A program made the position numbers and the translations under genes. Source: a virus. From it: 24,095 nucleotides of DNA. The DNA lies in IMG/VR virus record IMGVR_UViG_3300025030_000412, positions 1 through 24,095 of that record; one strand, 5' to 3'. Of this stretch, positions 1 through 7,214 are shown in pieces. Below the pieces are notes generated by a model that was not told the origin of the DNA, searched no databases, and saw nothing but the letters and a program-made list of their open reading frames with translations. Numbering within the stretch: position 1 is the stretch's first letter; every line of letters begins with the position of its first letter.

Positions 1-1
1 C

Positions 2-187
2 AAGAAGATACATAGATCAAAACGGTCTGTAGAAGAACGACTGGAACTTATGGCATATTCTATTTCAAGAGCAAAATGGATGAACAGTGGAAGCAACGTA
101 ATTCTTCCCAGAGAAGCATTACTTAATACTTTGAAAAATGCCTATCTTATGGGCAAACGAGACACACTAAACAAACAAGGAAATTAA
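2..187 (+). CDS. 3' end of an unidentified gene (partial)
   Basis: An open frame runs from the left edge to a TAA at 185-187 and encodes about 61 residues, rich in Lys and Arg and ending KRDTLNKQGN. It is the only frame open across this stretch, and the next gene starts 2 bases after its stop, as in the rest of the operon. No family is recognised. The start lies outside the window. Confidence 0.6.
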   Translation, partial: KKIHRSKRSVEERLELMAYSISRAKWMNSGSNVILPREALLNTLKNAYLMGKRDTLNKQGN

Positions 188-188
188 A

Positions 189-737
189 ATGACTAAAACT
201 TTCAATATTGGTGATATGGTTTGGGTAGCAAACTTTGGAAGCAAAGAAGTCAAAGTTCCGTGTCCGGTTTGTTATGGAAATAAAAAGGTTGTTGTTGTTT
301 TAGGAAATGGCGAAGAGGTTGAAGTAGAATGCGACTATTGCGGACATGGATTTGAAGGACCGCGTGGTTATGTTATTGAGTATCAATATCTTCCAAGCGT
401 TGAATACATTTCAATTACAGGCAAAGAAGTAAAAGAAACGCAAAAAGGTATTGAGATTGAATATAATCATCTTCTTTCTGGTGAATATGATCATAGTTAT
501 AGCAGTATGCACTTAAAGGATATTTTTGATACAGAAGAAGAAGCGCATCAATTTGCCATAGAAAAAGCAGAGAAATATCAATTGGAACAGAACAATAAGA
601 TCAAACATAAGAATGAAAAGTCGTATACTTGGAATGCTGGTTATCACATGAAAGAAGCAAAGTTAAAACAGCGCGATGTCGAATGTCATCTTCAAAAAGC
701 ACAACTTTGTAAAGAAAAGTCCAAGTCTAATTCATAA
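189..737 (+). CDS. zinc-ribbon phage protein
   Basis: A 182-residue protein. Its N-terminal third carries a four-Cys ribbon: CPVC at about residues 25-28 and CDYC at about 48-51, separated by a beta-rich stretch, which should bind one zinc. The N-terminal motif FNIGDMVWVANF resembles the small beta-barrel openings of phage regulatory proteins. The C-terminal half is charged and probably helical, ending in a Lys-rich tail. The start is supported by AAGGAAATTAAA just upstream. Function is unknown; a nucleic-acid- or protein-binding role is inference. Confidence 0.8.
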   Translation: MTKTFNIGDMVWVANFGSKEVKVPCPVCYGNKKVVVVLGNGEEVEVECDYCGHGFEGPRGYVIEYQYLPSVEYISITGKEVKETQKGIEIEYNHLLSGEYDHSYSSMHLKDIFDTEEEAHQFAIEKAEKYQLEQNNKIKHKNEKSYTWNAGYHMKEAKLKQRDVECHLQKAQLCKEKSKSNS

Positions 738-766
738 TCAACCCATATCGTAATAGGAGATATACC

Positions 767-1819
767 ATGTCTATCAATGCTTTTGGTGAACGTTTGGCAA
801 TTCGCGAAGATCTCAATGGTCCCGCTTGGCATAATCTTGGCGGTTTCAATGGCGAACAAACCGCTTGCGAAACTATGGATAAGTTCGTAGATGGAATTCC
901 CACATTTGAAAAACAGGAAACTTATGTTTTGCAGGATGGTGTATATGTTCCAACAGAAGACTATGTAATTGTCCGATCTGCAACAAAAGACGATCCAAAA
1001 ACACGGTTTATTGGTAATTGTACAAGCATTTATAACATCGTACAGCCATATGATATTGGAAATGCTTTTGACGAAAAAGTGAATCGCCCAATTGAAACTC
1101 TTGGATTTCTTGCTGGTGGCAAGAAGATGTTTATTAGTTGGGAGCTTCCTCGTTGTCAAGTTGAAGTTAGGCGAGATGATTTCGTAAATCTCTATGGTTC
1201 CATTCTTGCCGGATTTGATGCAAAAGTTTCAATTGCATTAGGAATTCTTGTTTTTCGTCCAGTTTGCGAAAATACTTTCGATATGGCCGTAAGAGAACTA
1301 AAGAATGGCGAACAAAGTGTAGATGGCGGCAAGGGACGGGCTTGGGTTGGACATCATACAAGCAAGAATATTCTTCGAGACCTGCGGGCTTGGATGGGAT
1401 ATGTTGAAACAAACGCAGAACGACAAGTTGCAATGATGGAATCTTGGTTCAATCGTCTTGTTTCAACGCCAGTTGACAGCAAAAACGTTTTGCGAAGTCT
1501 TATTGATCAGATTTATCCAATGCCGAATGAAGTTCCGCAATATTACCCAGATGAACTCCGAGGCGAAAAGCAAGAGAAAGTTGACGCTTTAATTGAAAAG
1601 ACCGCCACGGATCGTACTGAAATTGAGAAGCTTTTCTTTGGCGGCGATAAGACCACACTTGGCGAAAATGCCTGGGATTTGTTCAACAATGTTACCTATT
1701 ACGAAAACCATGTTCGCGAAAGCAAAAAAGACAAGAATTACTCAATTGTTTTTGGTAATCGTTCTAGGCAAATGAATGACGCTTTATCTATTTTGGTAGA
1801 TTACAGTTTGCAAAAATGA
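767..1819 (+). CDS. DUF932 phage/plasmid-like protein
   Basis: A 350-residue protein matching the DUF932 (TIGR03299 'phage/plasmid-like protein') pattern. The N-terminus has PAWHNLGG, followed by the region around YVIVRSATKDDPKT and IVQPYDIGNAFDE, a GGKKMFISWELPR-type strand, and a central VCENTFDMA motif followed by RAWVGHHTSKN. Length fits the family (usually about 300-400 residues). Family function is unknown; members are common in phage early regions and plasmids. The start has a strong ribosome binding site, AGGAGATATACC. Its stop overlaps the next start (ATGA at 1816-1819), so the homing endonuclease downstream is translationally coupled to it. Confidence 0.88.
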   Translation: MSINAFGERLAIREDLNGPAWHNLGGFNGEQTACETMDKFVDGIPTFEKQETYVLQDGVYVPTEDYVIVRSATKDDPKTRFIGNCTSIYNIVQPYDIGNAFDEKVNRPIETLGFLAGGKKMFISWELPRCQVEVRRDDFVNLYGSILAGFDAKVSIALGILVFRPVCENTFDMAVRELKNGEQSVDGGKGRAWVGHHTSKNILRDLRAWMGYVETNAERQVAMMESWFNRLVSTPVDSKNVLRSLIDQIYPMPNEVPQYYPDELRGEKQEKVDALIEKTATDRTEIEKLFFGGDKTTLGENAWDLFNNVTYYENHVRESKKDKNYSIVFGNRSRQMNDALSILVDYSLQK

Positions 1820-2637
1820 GAAATATTAATTCCGATAAGCGTGTTTATATTTATGCTCTTGTTGATCCAAGAAACAAGAGCATAAGATACGTTGGTTGGA
1901 CATCGCAATTACCAGAAAAGAGATTATGTGCACATCTTTCGGAGGCGAGACTTGGGAAAATAAGTCATCGTTATAATTGGCTAAGAGAATTACTAAGAGA
2001 AGATTTGAAGCCAGAAATAACAATACTTGAAGAAATATCGTATCCTGAAAGAGAAGAAAAAGAAAGATATTGGATAGCCTACTTTGGAAGAGAATCTCTG
2101 GTTAATGGAACAGATGGAGGCGAGGGTTCTTTGGGATACAAACATTCACCAGAAGTACTTGAAAGACTAAAGATATTTCACCAAAACAGAAAAGAGGAAA
2201 CCAATAGAAAAATATCCGAAACAAAAAAGAGCCTACACTATTCTTCGTACTGGAAGGGAAAACATTTGCGACCAGAAACGATAGAAAAACTAAAATTATC
2301 AAAAGTCGGAACGCAAAGCAAAGAAAACAATCCTTTCTATCATCATACTCACACAAAAGAAACTAAAGAGATTATGAGCCAAAAAGCAATAGACGGCAGA
2401 AGAGGAGAATCTACTCAGGGAAAAAAGAGAAATTTTAAAAATAAATCATCTAGTTCTTGTGGCGTAAGTAGAACAAGTGACGGAAAATGGATAGCCAGAA
2501 TATCTAAAGAAAAAGTACGATATTATCTTGGATATTTTGACACCGAAATAGACGCTATTGAGGCTTATAATGCAAAAGCACTGGAACTGTATGGTCCAGA
2601 GGCGCGAATTAATCAAATAGGAGATAAACTAAAATGA
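1816..2637 (+). CDS. GIY-YIG homing endonuclease with NUMOD3-like repeats and C-terminal AP2 domain
   Basis: A 273-residue protein in three parts. Residues about 10-95 are a GIY-YIG nuclease: YIYALVDP, then YVGWTS, then Arg36 and His40 in KRLCAH, and the metal-site Glu in the EREEKERYW segment. Residues about 96-200 carry LVNGTDGGEG and NUMOD3-like DNA-binding repeats (SPEVLERLK, RPETIEKLK, KETKEIMSQ). Residues about 214-260 read GVSRTSDGKWIARI...YLGYFDTEIDAIEAYN, an AP2-type three-strand/helix DNA-binding domain. In this family such proteins nick or cut target DNA so that their own gene spreads. The start overlaps the upstream stop (ATGA) and the stop overlaps the next start (ATGA at 2634), so it sits in the operon with no spare sequence and no promoter of its own. 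Confidence 0.92.
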   Translation: MRNINSDKRVYIYALVDPRNKSIRYVGWTSQLPEKRLCAHLSEARLGKISHRYNWLRELLREDLKPEITILEEISYPEREEKERYWIAYFGRESLVNGTDGGEGSLGYKHSPEVLERLKIFHQNRKEETNRKISETKKSLHYSSYWKGKHLRPETIEKLKLSKVGTQSKENNPFYHHTHTKETKEIMSQKAIDGRRGESTQGKKRNFKNKSSSSCGVSRTSDGKWIARISKEKVRYYLGYFDTEIDAIEAYNAKALELYGPEARINQIGDKLK

Positions 2638-2849
2638 CAGAAATAACCAAGTTGCTTAAGTGTATTTCGTTGTGGGATAAAAGATGTGACAACGCAAGAA
2701 TTGTAATTTATTCCGATCAATCTGGTTTTGTGGAGGTGCGTACCAAGAACGGCGTAGAATATGAACCAGAATACGACTTTGATAATCTTGAAGAATTATT
2801 CAAAGAGACATTTCGTAGATGGCCTATTGAGGAAGACGGGAGCGAATAA
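2634..2849 (+). CDS. small acidic protein, unknown
   Basis: A 71-residue protein with an acidic C-terminal half (EPEYDFDNLEELFKETFRRWPIEEDG). It starts in an ATGA overlap with the homing endonuclease and its TAA shares a base with the next ATG (TAATG). The GGAGATAAACTAAA upstream, inside the end of the endonuclease gene, serves as its ribosome binding site. No family is recognised. Confidence 0.7.
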   Translation: MTEITKLLKCISLWDKRCDNARIVIYSDQSGFVEVRTKNGVEYEPEYDFDNLEELFKETFRRWPIEEDGSE

Positions 2850-3775
2850 TGTCATTAACTTCTTTACTAAAAATTCCCATTATTCATCGAGAATTTGTCT
2901 CTAAGATTACCATGCCAAAAGTTGATAAGAAATCTTGGGAAACTTTGATACCAAGAAGGACTAATGATCCGGCAAAAATGGGCATAGCCGTCGATTATGC
3001 AATCCGATTTTGGCTAGAGAAGAAACACAGAGGCGTTCAGGTCAATTCACTTGTAGCAGAACTAGCAATTACCCGGGATGTTATTGGCTTTTCTCTTGAC
3101 AAGAAAGCACAAATCAAACGAATTGTAGAACAGGCACTTGCTTATATCAAAAGCGCAAAGGCATTAGATGATAGTTTTTGCTACTGGTGCTTCCAGTTGG
3201 CAAACCTGGACATTCTCTACCGACAACAGATTATGCCAAAATCAATTCCAATGATCCCAAACACAAGCGACATCAAAGAACTTAAAGATTTGATTGCACT
3301 TGCTATCAAGAATTGGCCTATTCCAAATAGTTATTGCTTGCTCAATCCTACTTTTGGTGATGCTAGTCAGATAGTAGGTGGTGCCGATGCTGATGTGATT
3401 CAAGATGGCACCATCATTGATATAAAGTGTGTAGCAGAACCATCAATCTCTGATGTTGTAGTTCAACTAATTGGCTATACTTCGCTTTACTCTGCTGGAA
3501 GTATTGATAAACTGCCAACTGGAGAAGGAATAGATAAAATTGGCGTCTACTATGTCCGCCATGGGAAATATCTTGAATGGGAAATTGGAGAGATCTGTTC
3601 TTGGCAAGAAGTAAAAGCCCTGTATTTATTTATGGAAACAATGGTAGAACAAGGAACACTAACTACCGGCAATCGCGGCCTTGGAGTAACAATGACAGAT
3701 GGAGAGCGTCGTGATTATGAAGACCAGGGCGATGATGGCAGTCCTGGCTATCCTGGTAATTATGGAGATAACTAA
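2849..3775 (+). CDS. PD-(D/E)XK nuclease (Cas4/RecB-like exonuclease)
   Basis: A 308-residue protein. The nuclease core lies at about residues 177-210: GGADADVIQDGTIIDIKC, where the GxxD Asp and the DIK pair form the metal site, followed by QLIGYTSLY, the QxxxY motif typical of RecB/Cas4-type nucleases. The N-terminal 170 residues are mostly helical, with an early His (HRE) that could correspond to motif I. A phage nuclease of this kind usually resects double-strand ends for an annealing protein; the likely partner here is the Rad52-like protein at 18301-18951. The Gly/Asp-rich tail after residue 270 looks disordered. The start overlaps the upstream stop. Confidence 0.85.
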   Translation: MSLTSLLKIPIIHREFVSKITMPKVDKKSWETLIPRRTNDPAKMGIAVDYAIRFWLEKKHRGVQVNSLVAELAITRDVIGFSLDKKAQIKRIVEQALAYIKSAKALDDSFCYWCFQLANLDILYRQQIMPKSIPMIPNTSDIKELKDLIALAIKNWPIPNSYCLLNPTFGDASQIVGGADADVIQDGTIIDIKCVAEPSISDVVVQLIGYTSLYSAGSIDKLPTGEGIDKIGVYYVRHGKYLEWEIGEICSWQEVKALYLFMETMVEQGTLTTGNRGLGVTMTDGERRDYEDQGDDGSPGYPGNYGDN

Positions 3776-3776
3776 A

Positions 3777-3905
3777 ATGGAAAAGAAGTTATATAAAGTC
3801 TATGATGGTAAATCAGATAATTGCACTCGTCAATATCTTACAGAAGCAGAAGTTGTAGAACTTAGACATAAAGGTTATCGTGTAACCCTGGTTAAGGAGA
3901 ATTAA
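3777..3905 (+). CDS. 42-residue protein, unknown
   Basis: This begins at ATG 3777 after the ribosome binding site GGAGATAACTAAA. The frame stays open upstream into the nuclease gene to 3699, but that part is a shadow of the nuclease frame. The protein is basic (MEKKLYKVYDGKSDNCTRQY...). It is followed after one base by the next gene and fits the operon spacing. No family is recognised. Confidence 0.6.
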   Translation: MEKKLYKVYDGKSDNCTRQYLTEAEVVELRHKGYRVTLVKEN

Positions 3906-3906
3906 A

Positions 3907-4251
3907 ATGATCTGTCCATTTTGTTACTCTAACGACTCTGAATTTGTTGAGGTTTCTATACAAACAAGAATTGAAGAAGATGACTATAAAGAAACTTACG
4001 GCGTTGCTGTGGAGTGTTTGAATTGTGGTCTACGCGGACCAGGTGCATTTGAAGAGAATGATGATGCTAACAATCAACTCGCCTTAGAACATTGGGAAAG
4101 CCTGGCTTTGATAAACGAAGAATCGCGCCGCATAGTCAATAGGTTGTTTATTAATACGCCAATAGAGGGTACTGGAACACTGACGGGATTCGTATTGGAT
4201 CAACTTCTAAAAGTAAAAGAAGAAGAACGTTCGCATTACGAACAAATCTAA
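3907..4251 (+). CDS. Lar-like zinc-ribbon protein (restriction-alleviation family type)
   Basis: A 114-residue protein opening with CPFCYSND, then VECLNCGLRGPGAF, then NQLALEHWESL. This order (CPFC, about 35 residues, CxNCGxRGP, then an A-x-x-x-W motif) is that of the Lar_restr_allev zinc-ribbon family (Rac prophage Lar and many phage homologues). Lar relieves type I restriction in E. coli; most homologues are untested, so the function here is inference from family. The ribosome binding site AAGGAGAATTAAA is good. Its last codons contain the first copy of the 15-bp palindrome. Confidence 0.7.
   Translation: MICPFCYSNDSEFVEVSIQTRIEEDDYKETYGVAVECLNCGLRGPGAFEENDDANNQLALEHWESLALINEESRRIVNRLFINTPIEGTGTLTGFVLDQLLKVKEEERSHYEQI
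4229..4243. repeat. 15-bp palindrome copy 1
   Basis: GTTCGCATTACGAAC matches the consensus GTTCGYANTRCGAAC. It lies in the 3' end of the Lar-like gene in codon phase 2, where it encodes RSHYEQ. See the finding on the repeat family. Confidence 0.85.
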
Positions 4252-4264
4252 ATAGGAGACAAAA

Positions 4265-4504
4265 ATGGATAAAACTTCTCGCAATCACATTGCTCGGGCA
4301 ATTAAAGAAATTGACAGTTCTCTTTGGAATATCAAACCAGAAGATCAGAAGTCTGTACGTTTAGCGCGTGCTTATCTAATATTCTCTCTTTTCTCAGACG
4401 GATACGAACTTTCTACGTCTTATCGTGTTATTAAATCTACGCGTGGTCCAGAACTTTATAAAGAAGCCCTGGAACTTATTGCCTTGTTGGAGAACCAATC
4501 ATGA
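4265..4504 (+). CDS. 79-residue helical protein, unknown
   Basis: A small, mostly helical protein (NHIARAIKEID..., ARAYLIFSLFSDGYELSTSYRVIKS). The ribosome binding site is ATAGGAGACAAAA. It overlaps the next gene by ATGA at 4501-4504. No family is recognised. Confidence 0.7.
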   Translation: MDKTSRNHIARAIKEIDSSLWNIKPEDQKSVRLARAYLIFSLFSDGYELSTSYRVIKSTRGPELYKEALELIALLENQS

Positions 4505-4917
4505 CCTACAAACTTATTGCAAAAGTTAATTCAAATGAAGATTGGTACGATAGAGATATTTATCCTGAATGGTTTGTACTTGAGCTAACAGATTCTATCG
4601 TAAAAGAACTTGCTGGTTTTGCTAGAGAAACCAAGAAAATCAAACATCCCAAGTTTAGCGGCGCAATCTTTAGTTTTCATGACGGTTTCTGGGCAAAGTC
4701 TAATGAAGAAATGGAAAAATACGATGAATTTGCTTTTGAAGATAAGGCATTGCCCGAACTTGAAGAAGTAGATGTTATTGAATGTCTACAAGTAAGAATA
4801 GATCAATTTGGTACGTTTTGGTTCACCTGTTGTAATAAATACTCCGGCGACGAGTTCTTTACTTGCAGTTTCTCTATGAAAGAAATAAAGAAAACAACCA
4901 AAGAGGAGAAGAAATAA
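4501..4917 (+). CDS. 138-residue phage protein, unknown
   Basis: The protein has an aromatic-rich N-terminal half (DWYDRDIYPEWFVLELTD) and a C-terminal strand segment ending in TCCNKYSGDEFFTCSF, followed by a Lys-rich tail. It starts in an ATGA overlap and its stop shares a base with the next ATG (TAATG at 4915-4919). The four clustered Cys residues near the end are not in a clear zinc pattern. Function is unknown. Confidence 0.7.
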   Translation: MTYKLIAKVNSNEDWYDRDIYPEWFVLELTDSIVKELAGFARETKKIKHPKFSGAIFSFHDGFWAKSNEEMEKYDEFAFEDKALPELEEVDVIECLQVRIDQFGTFWFTCCNKYSGDEFFTCSFSMKEIKKTTKEEKK

Positions 4918-5432
4918 TGGAAACTAAACAACTTACACAAGAAACGGCAGAGGAATATATCAATTCTGGCGGCATTGATTGTCCGTTCTGTGGCGCAAAA
5001 GATAGCGTCCAGACAGATAGAGTTGATCCAAGTACCGGAGTCGCAGAATCTAATTGTACCAACTGCGCAAAAACATGGGCAGAATACTGGAAAATGTATG
5101 GTATTTCTGACGATGATGATATGGGTAATCCTTTCTATGCCGAAGAACCTAAGTGCCATATTCGCGTTGTAGAAAACATGCTTGATGAGTACGGGCAAGA
5201 GACTTATCTTGTCGCCATTCTTTTCTCGCCAGAGAACAAAACAAGTGTTATTCTATTAAATAGTGACGATCCGCTTAGTTGCATTTCGCCAGGAGATTAT
5301 GATACGTTTTTGTATAATTGCAAAAAACAAGCGCGTCTTTGGAAATGCGAACTAGATATACGCGTAAAGAGGGAAGATTACTTTGATCCAGATTTACCAG
5401 ATAGTGCCTATGAAGACAAGGAGATAAAATGA
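4917..5432 (+). CDS. zinc-ribbon protein, unknown function
   Basis: A 171-residue protein starting at ATG 4917 (METKQLTQET), preceded by GAGGAGAAGAA. The frame is open 54 bases further upstream, but that overlaps the previous gene fully and lacks a ribosome binding site. Residues about 22-52 form a ribbon: CPFCGAKDSV ... SNCTNCAKTW. After it comes an acidic stretch (ISDDDDMG), then strands such as ETYLVAILFS. Tandem zinc-ribbon genes are typical of phage early regions. No specific family is recognised. Confidence 0.75.
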   Translation: METKQLTQETAEEYINSGGIDCPFCGAKDSVQTDRVDPSTGVAESNCTNCAKTWAEYWKMYGISDDDDMGNPFYAEEPKCHIRVVENMLDEYGQETYLVAILFSPENKTSVILLNSDDPLSCISPGDYDTFLYNCKKQARLWKCELDIRVKREDYFDPDLPDSAYEDKEIK

Positions 5433-5815
5433 AGGCAATCAAGAATTTATCGGGTATTGACATCTTGAAAAAAATTCAAAAGGGACACATGGTTCGTAGA
5501 TCATGTTGGGTTCCAGGGTTTCTTATTCGTGTCTGTAACGAGATGGACTTTGATACCAATGGAGACGTTATATTTAATGATCGAACTACGCTTTATACCC
5601 ATGCTACCAATGGTTACTTTATGCACATCGGAAGTAGCTCACAGCCATTTAATTATCCACATTTTCACCGCGATGGAGAAGGAATTAGTATGTTTTTTGA
5701 AAACGATTGGGAAGATTATGGATTTATCTCATCAATGGATTTTAATAATCTGGTTGAAAAAACAAAAGATAAAGTTAGGAAGCTAGAACGCAAACAAACA
5801 AAGGAGATAGAATGA
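5429..5815 (+). CDS. possible DUF2829 / Tad2-like protein
   Basis: A 128-residue protein. The N-terminal part reads DILKKIQKGHMVRRSCWVPGFLIRV, which resembles the DUF2829 opening (helix, K-x-G-x-K-V-x-R-x-x-W, then a hydrophobic strand). The domain also ends in the expected way, with SMFFENDWEDYGF where DUF2829 proteins have a D-x-L-A-E-D-W-E motif. Known members include Tad2, which blocks Thoeris defence by binding its cyclic nucleotide signal. This copy is longer and has a charged C-terminal tail (KTKDKVRKLERKQTKEIE). The family call is tentative and the function is inference. ATGA overlaps at both ends. Confidence 0.5.
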   Translation: MKAIKNLSGIDILKKIQKGHMVRRSCWVPGFLIRVCNEMDFDTNGDVIFNDRTTLYTHATNGYFMHIGSSSQPFNYPHFHRDGEGISMFFENDWEDYGFISSMDFNNLVEKTKDKVRKLERKQTKEIE

Positions 5816-6072
5816 AAACACCTCAACCCAAATGCCCTGAATGTGAAAAATTATTTGCCGTTTCCGAGAAGTCTAATTCAATTGGAACATTTCTGGATTG
5901 GTTAAAATATAGCAAAAAGGTAACTTTTGCAGAATGGGCATTAGGCGAAGACAGGCAAGATGCGCTTTTTAGAATTGAACCTTTGCTTGCAGAATACTTC
6001 AATATTGATCTAGATGTTGTAGACAAAGAACGTTCTGCATTTCTCAAATGGCTTCAAGAAGAACAGGAGTAA
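5812..6072 (+). CDS. 86-residue phage protein with N-terminal CPEC motif
   Basis: The protein begins with a CPEC pair without a second Cys pair, then SEKSNSIGTFLDWL, and ends with LAEYFNIDLDVVDKERSAFLKWL. This 'EKS...IGxFLxWL ... LLAEYFxIDLxxVexE' layout recurs in small uncharacterised phage proteins. The start is in an ATGA overlap with the preceding gene. Function is unknown. Confidence 0.72.
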   Translation: MKTPQPKCPECEKLFAVSEKSNSIGTFLDWLKYSKKVTFAEWALGEDRQDALFRIEPLLAEYFNIDLDVVDKERSAFLKWLQEEQE

Positions 6073-6074
6073 GA

Positions 6075-6299
6075 ATGATCGAATTGACTAGAAAGCAAAC
6101 TACACGGCAAGATTTCGTAGACAATCATATTCACCATCTTCTTGGTTCTTTGTTTGAAGATGTGCAACCACACAATCAACAAGGAGAACTTCACTGGAAC
6201 GATAAAGACATTGCACTAATCCGTAAATATATTTACTCCAAACTATTTGACCCACTTGGAGTAAATGAACAAGAATTCTATCCATTTTTGAAAGATTAG
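6075..6299 (+). CDS. 74-residue protein, unknown
   Basis: ATG 6075 is chosen because CAGGAG at 6064-6069 lies at proper distance and the previous gene stops at 6072; the frame is open to 6048. The sequence includes DNHIHHLLGSLF and a C-terminal helix IALIRKYIYSKLFDPLGV. No family is recognised. Confidence 0.65.
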   Translation: MIELTRKQTTRQDFVDNHIHHLLGSLFEDVQPHNQQGELHWNDKDIALIRKYIYSKLFDPLGVNEQEFYPFLKD

Positions 6300-6310
6300 G
6301 AAAGAATAAC

Positions 6311-6757
6311 ATGAATTACAAAAGAATTGTTTCAAGATATGTTCGCAGTGCGAACGATTATCGGCAACAAAAAGAAGAACTAGAGACCGAACGCGAAATT
6401 GTTCAAGACAAACTTGACGAGCTTTTATCCAAACGTCCTATCTGGTTACATATAGTTGCCGATCTTGCTCAGTTACTTCAAGCGGAACTTGGATATGAAG
6501 ACTATGAAATCTTTGGTCCTTTTGGTTTAGGTTGTACGACTTCTATTCATTTCTATAAAAAGAAAGTAGTTCATAGCCTTACTTTGCGCCCAGGCAATCT
6601 TGATATTGGCGAACTTCGAGTAGTGGATTTTTCACGAAATATAAAGGAATTTTCCAAAGACACTATTGGCGATATAAATGGTTTTAACTACCCGGAAATT
6701 GACATTCCTAAAGACGCTTCGCCATCTTGGTTTAAAAAACATACGACGAAAGGATAA
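6311..6757 (+). CDS. 148-residue phage protein with N-terminal coiled coil
   Basis: Residues about 15-40 form a charged helix (RQQKEELETEREIVQDKLDEL), then a compact mixed domain (HIVADLAQLLQAELGYEDYEIFGPFGLGCTTSIHFY, SLTLRPGNLDIGEL). The arrangement is seen in uncharacterised phage proteins, but no named family is recognised. The ribosome binding site is AGGAAAG. Palindrome copy 2 lies inside its first codons. Confidence 0.75.
   Translation: MNYKRIVSRYVRSANDYRQQKEELETEREIVQDKLDELLSKRPIWLHIVADLAQLLQAELGYEDYEIFGPFGLGCTTSIHFYKKKVVHSLTLRPGNLDIGELRVVDFSRNIKEFSKDTIGDINGFNYPEIDIPKDASPSWFKKHTTKG
6341..6355. repeat. 15-bp palindrome copy 2
   Basis: GTTCGCAGTGCGAAC is a perfect palindrome around the central base, located 30 bases after the start of the 6311 gene and read there as VRSAN (codon phase 1). 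Confidence 0.9.
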
Positions 6758-6761
6758 TCAA

Positions 6762-6971
6762 ATGTATTATGGATATTATATGCCACGCGAAGATGGTGAT
6801 TGGGATCTAGTTGCCGTGGTCGCAGATACAAATGAAATTGACGAAGATATTTCCGAAGCAGTAAAACTTGGAATTGACAGGGCTTTTGGTAGTCTCTATA
6901 AGATATTTGGCGAACCGTTTATCACAGAACAAGACGATCCCAATTTTCCACAAGTATGGAGTGTAAAATGA
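6762..6971 (+). CDS. 69-residue protein, unknown
   Basis: Starts at ATG 6762, after AAAGGATAATCAA. The sequence YYMPREDGDWDLVAVVADTNEIDED continues with a helix and FGEPFITEQDDPNFPQVW. It ends in an ATGA overlap with the interrupted SymE-like gene. Function is unknown. Confidence 0.65.
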   Translation: MYYGYYMPREDGDWDLVAVVADTNEIDEDISEAVKLGIDRAFGSLYKIFGEPFITEQDDPNFPQVWSVK

Positions 6972-7105
6972 CACCACAAAAACGTGATCGCACAACTAAA
7001 ATTGTCAATATTGTTGACGGACGTAGACAGTATCCATTTATGCGTTTGCGTGGGAAGTGGCTTGCGGAATTAGGATTTACCGAGGGCACCACTGCCACAT
7101 TATGA
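6968..7105 (+). pseudogene. SymE-like gene, 5' part, broken by an insertion
   Basis: This opens in an ATGA overlap and encodes 45 residues, including YPFMRLRGKWLAELGFTEGTTA, before a TGA at 7103-7105. The pattern R-L-x-G-K-W-L-x-x-x-G-F-x-x-G is that of the SymE-like (AbrB-fold) family. In that family the next element is a strand of the type V-x-V/I-x-I; here it is missing but is found at 7990, past the endonuclease gene (AITISSS...). The bases GCCA at 7094-7097 recur at 7990-7993, and joining at this repeat restores one frame. A truncated product could still be made. Whether RNA-level joining occurs is not known. Confidence 0.65.
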
Positions 7106-7111
7106 TATAAT
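7103..7111 (+). promoter_or_regulatory. extended -10 promoter of the endonuclease cassette
   Basis: TGATATAAT is a consensus -10 hexamer with the TGn extension. No good -35 is visible 16-18 bases upstream. Predicted transcription would begin near 7117-7119, at the first base of the pseudoknot. Confidence 0.45.
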
Positions 7112-7116
7112 CTCTA

Positions 7117-7198
7117 TATCTAAGGCATATGGTACAATAGAAAAATAACTCGTCAGTCCGCCATGTGCCTTAGATACACATAAATGGATTGACGAGTT
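7117..7198 (+). ncRNA. H-type RNA pseudoknot in the leader of the GIY-YIG gene
   Basis: Stem 1 pairs TATCTAAGGCATATGG (7117-7132) with CCATGTGCCTTAGATA (7161-7176): 16 pairs with one G-U. Stem 2 pairs AACTCGTCAGTCC (7147-7159), in the loop of stem 1, with GGATTGACGAGTT (7186-7198): 13 pairs with one G-U. The two stems interleave, which is an H-type pseudoknot. It ends 8 bases before the GGAG ribosome binding site, so a role in controlling endonuclease translation or RNA stability is plausible. It could also be part of an unrecognised ribozyme. Confidence 0.7.
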
Positions 7199-7214
7199 TA
7201 TTTTTGGAGTGATT

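Noticed and set aside
692-1433. - strand frames across the DUF932 gene
   Set aside because: They are antisense to a well-recognised gene, lack ribosome binding sites and have no protein-like features.
7117-7198. HDV-like ribozyme
   Set aside because: The pseudoknot has the right interleaving, but there is only one base between the second and third strands, so the required P3 hairpin is missing.
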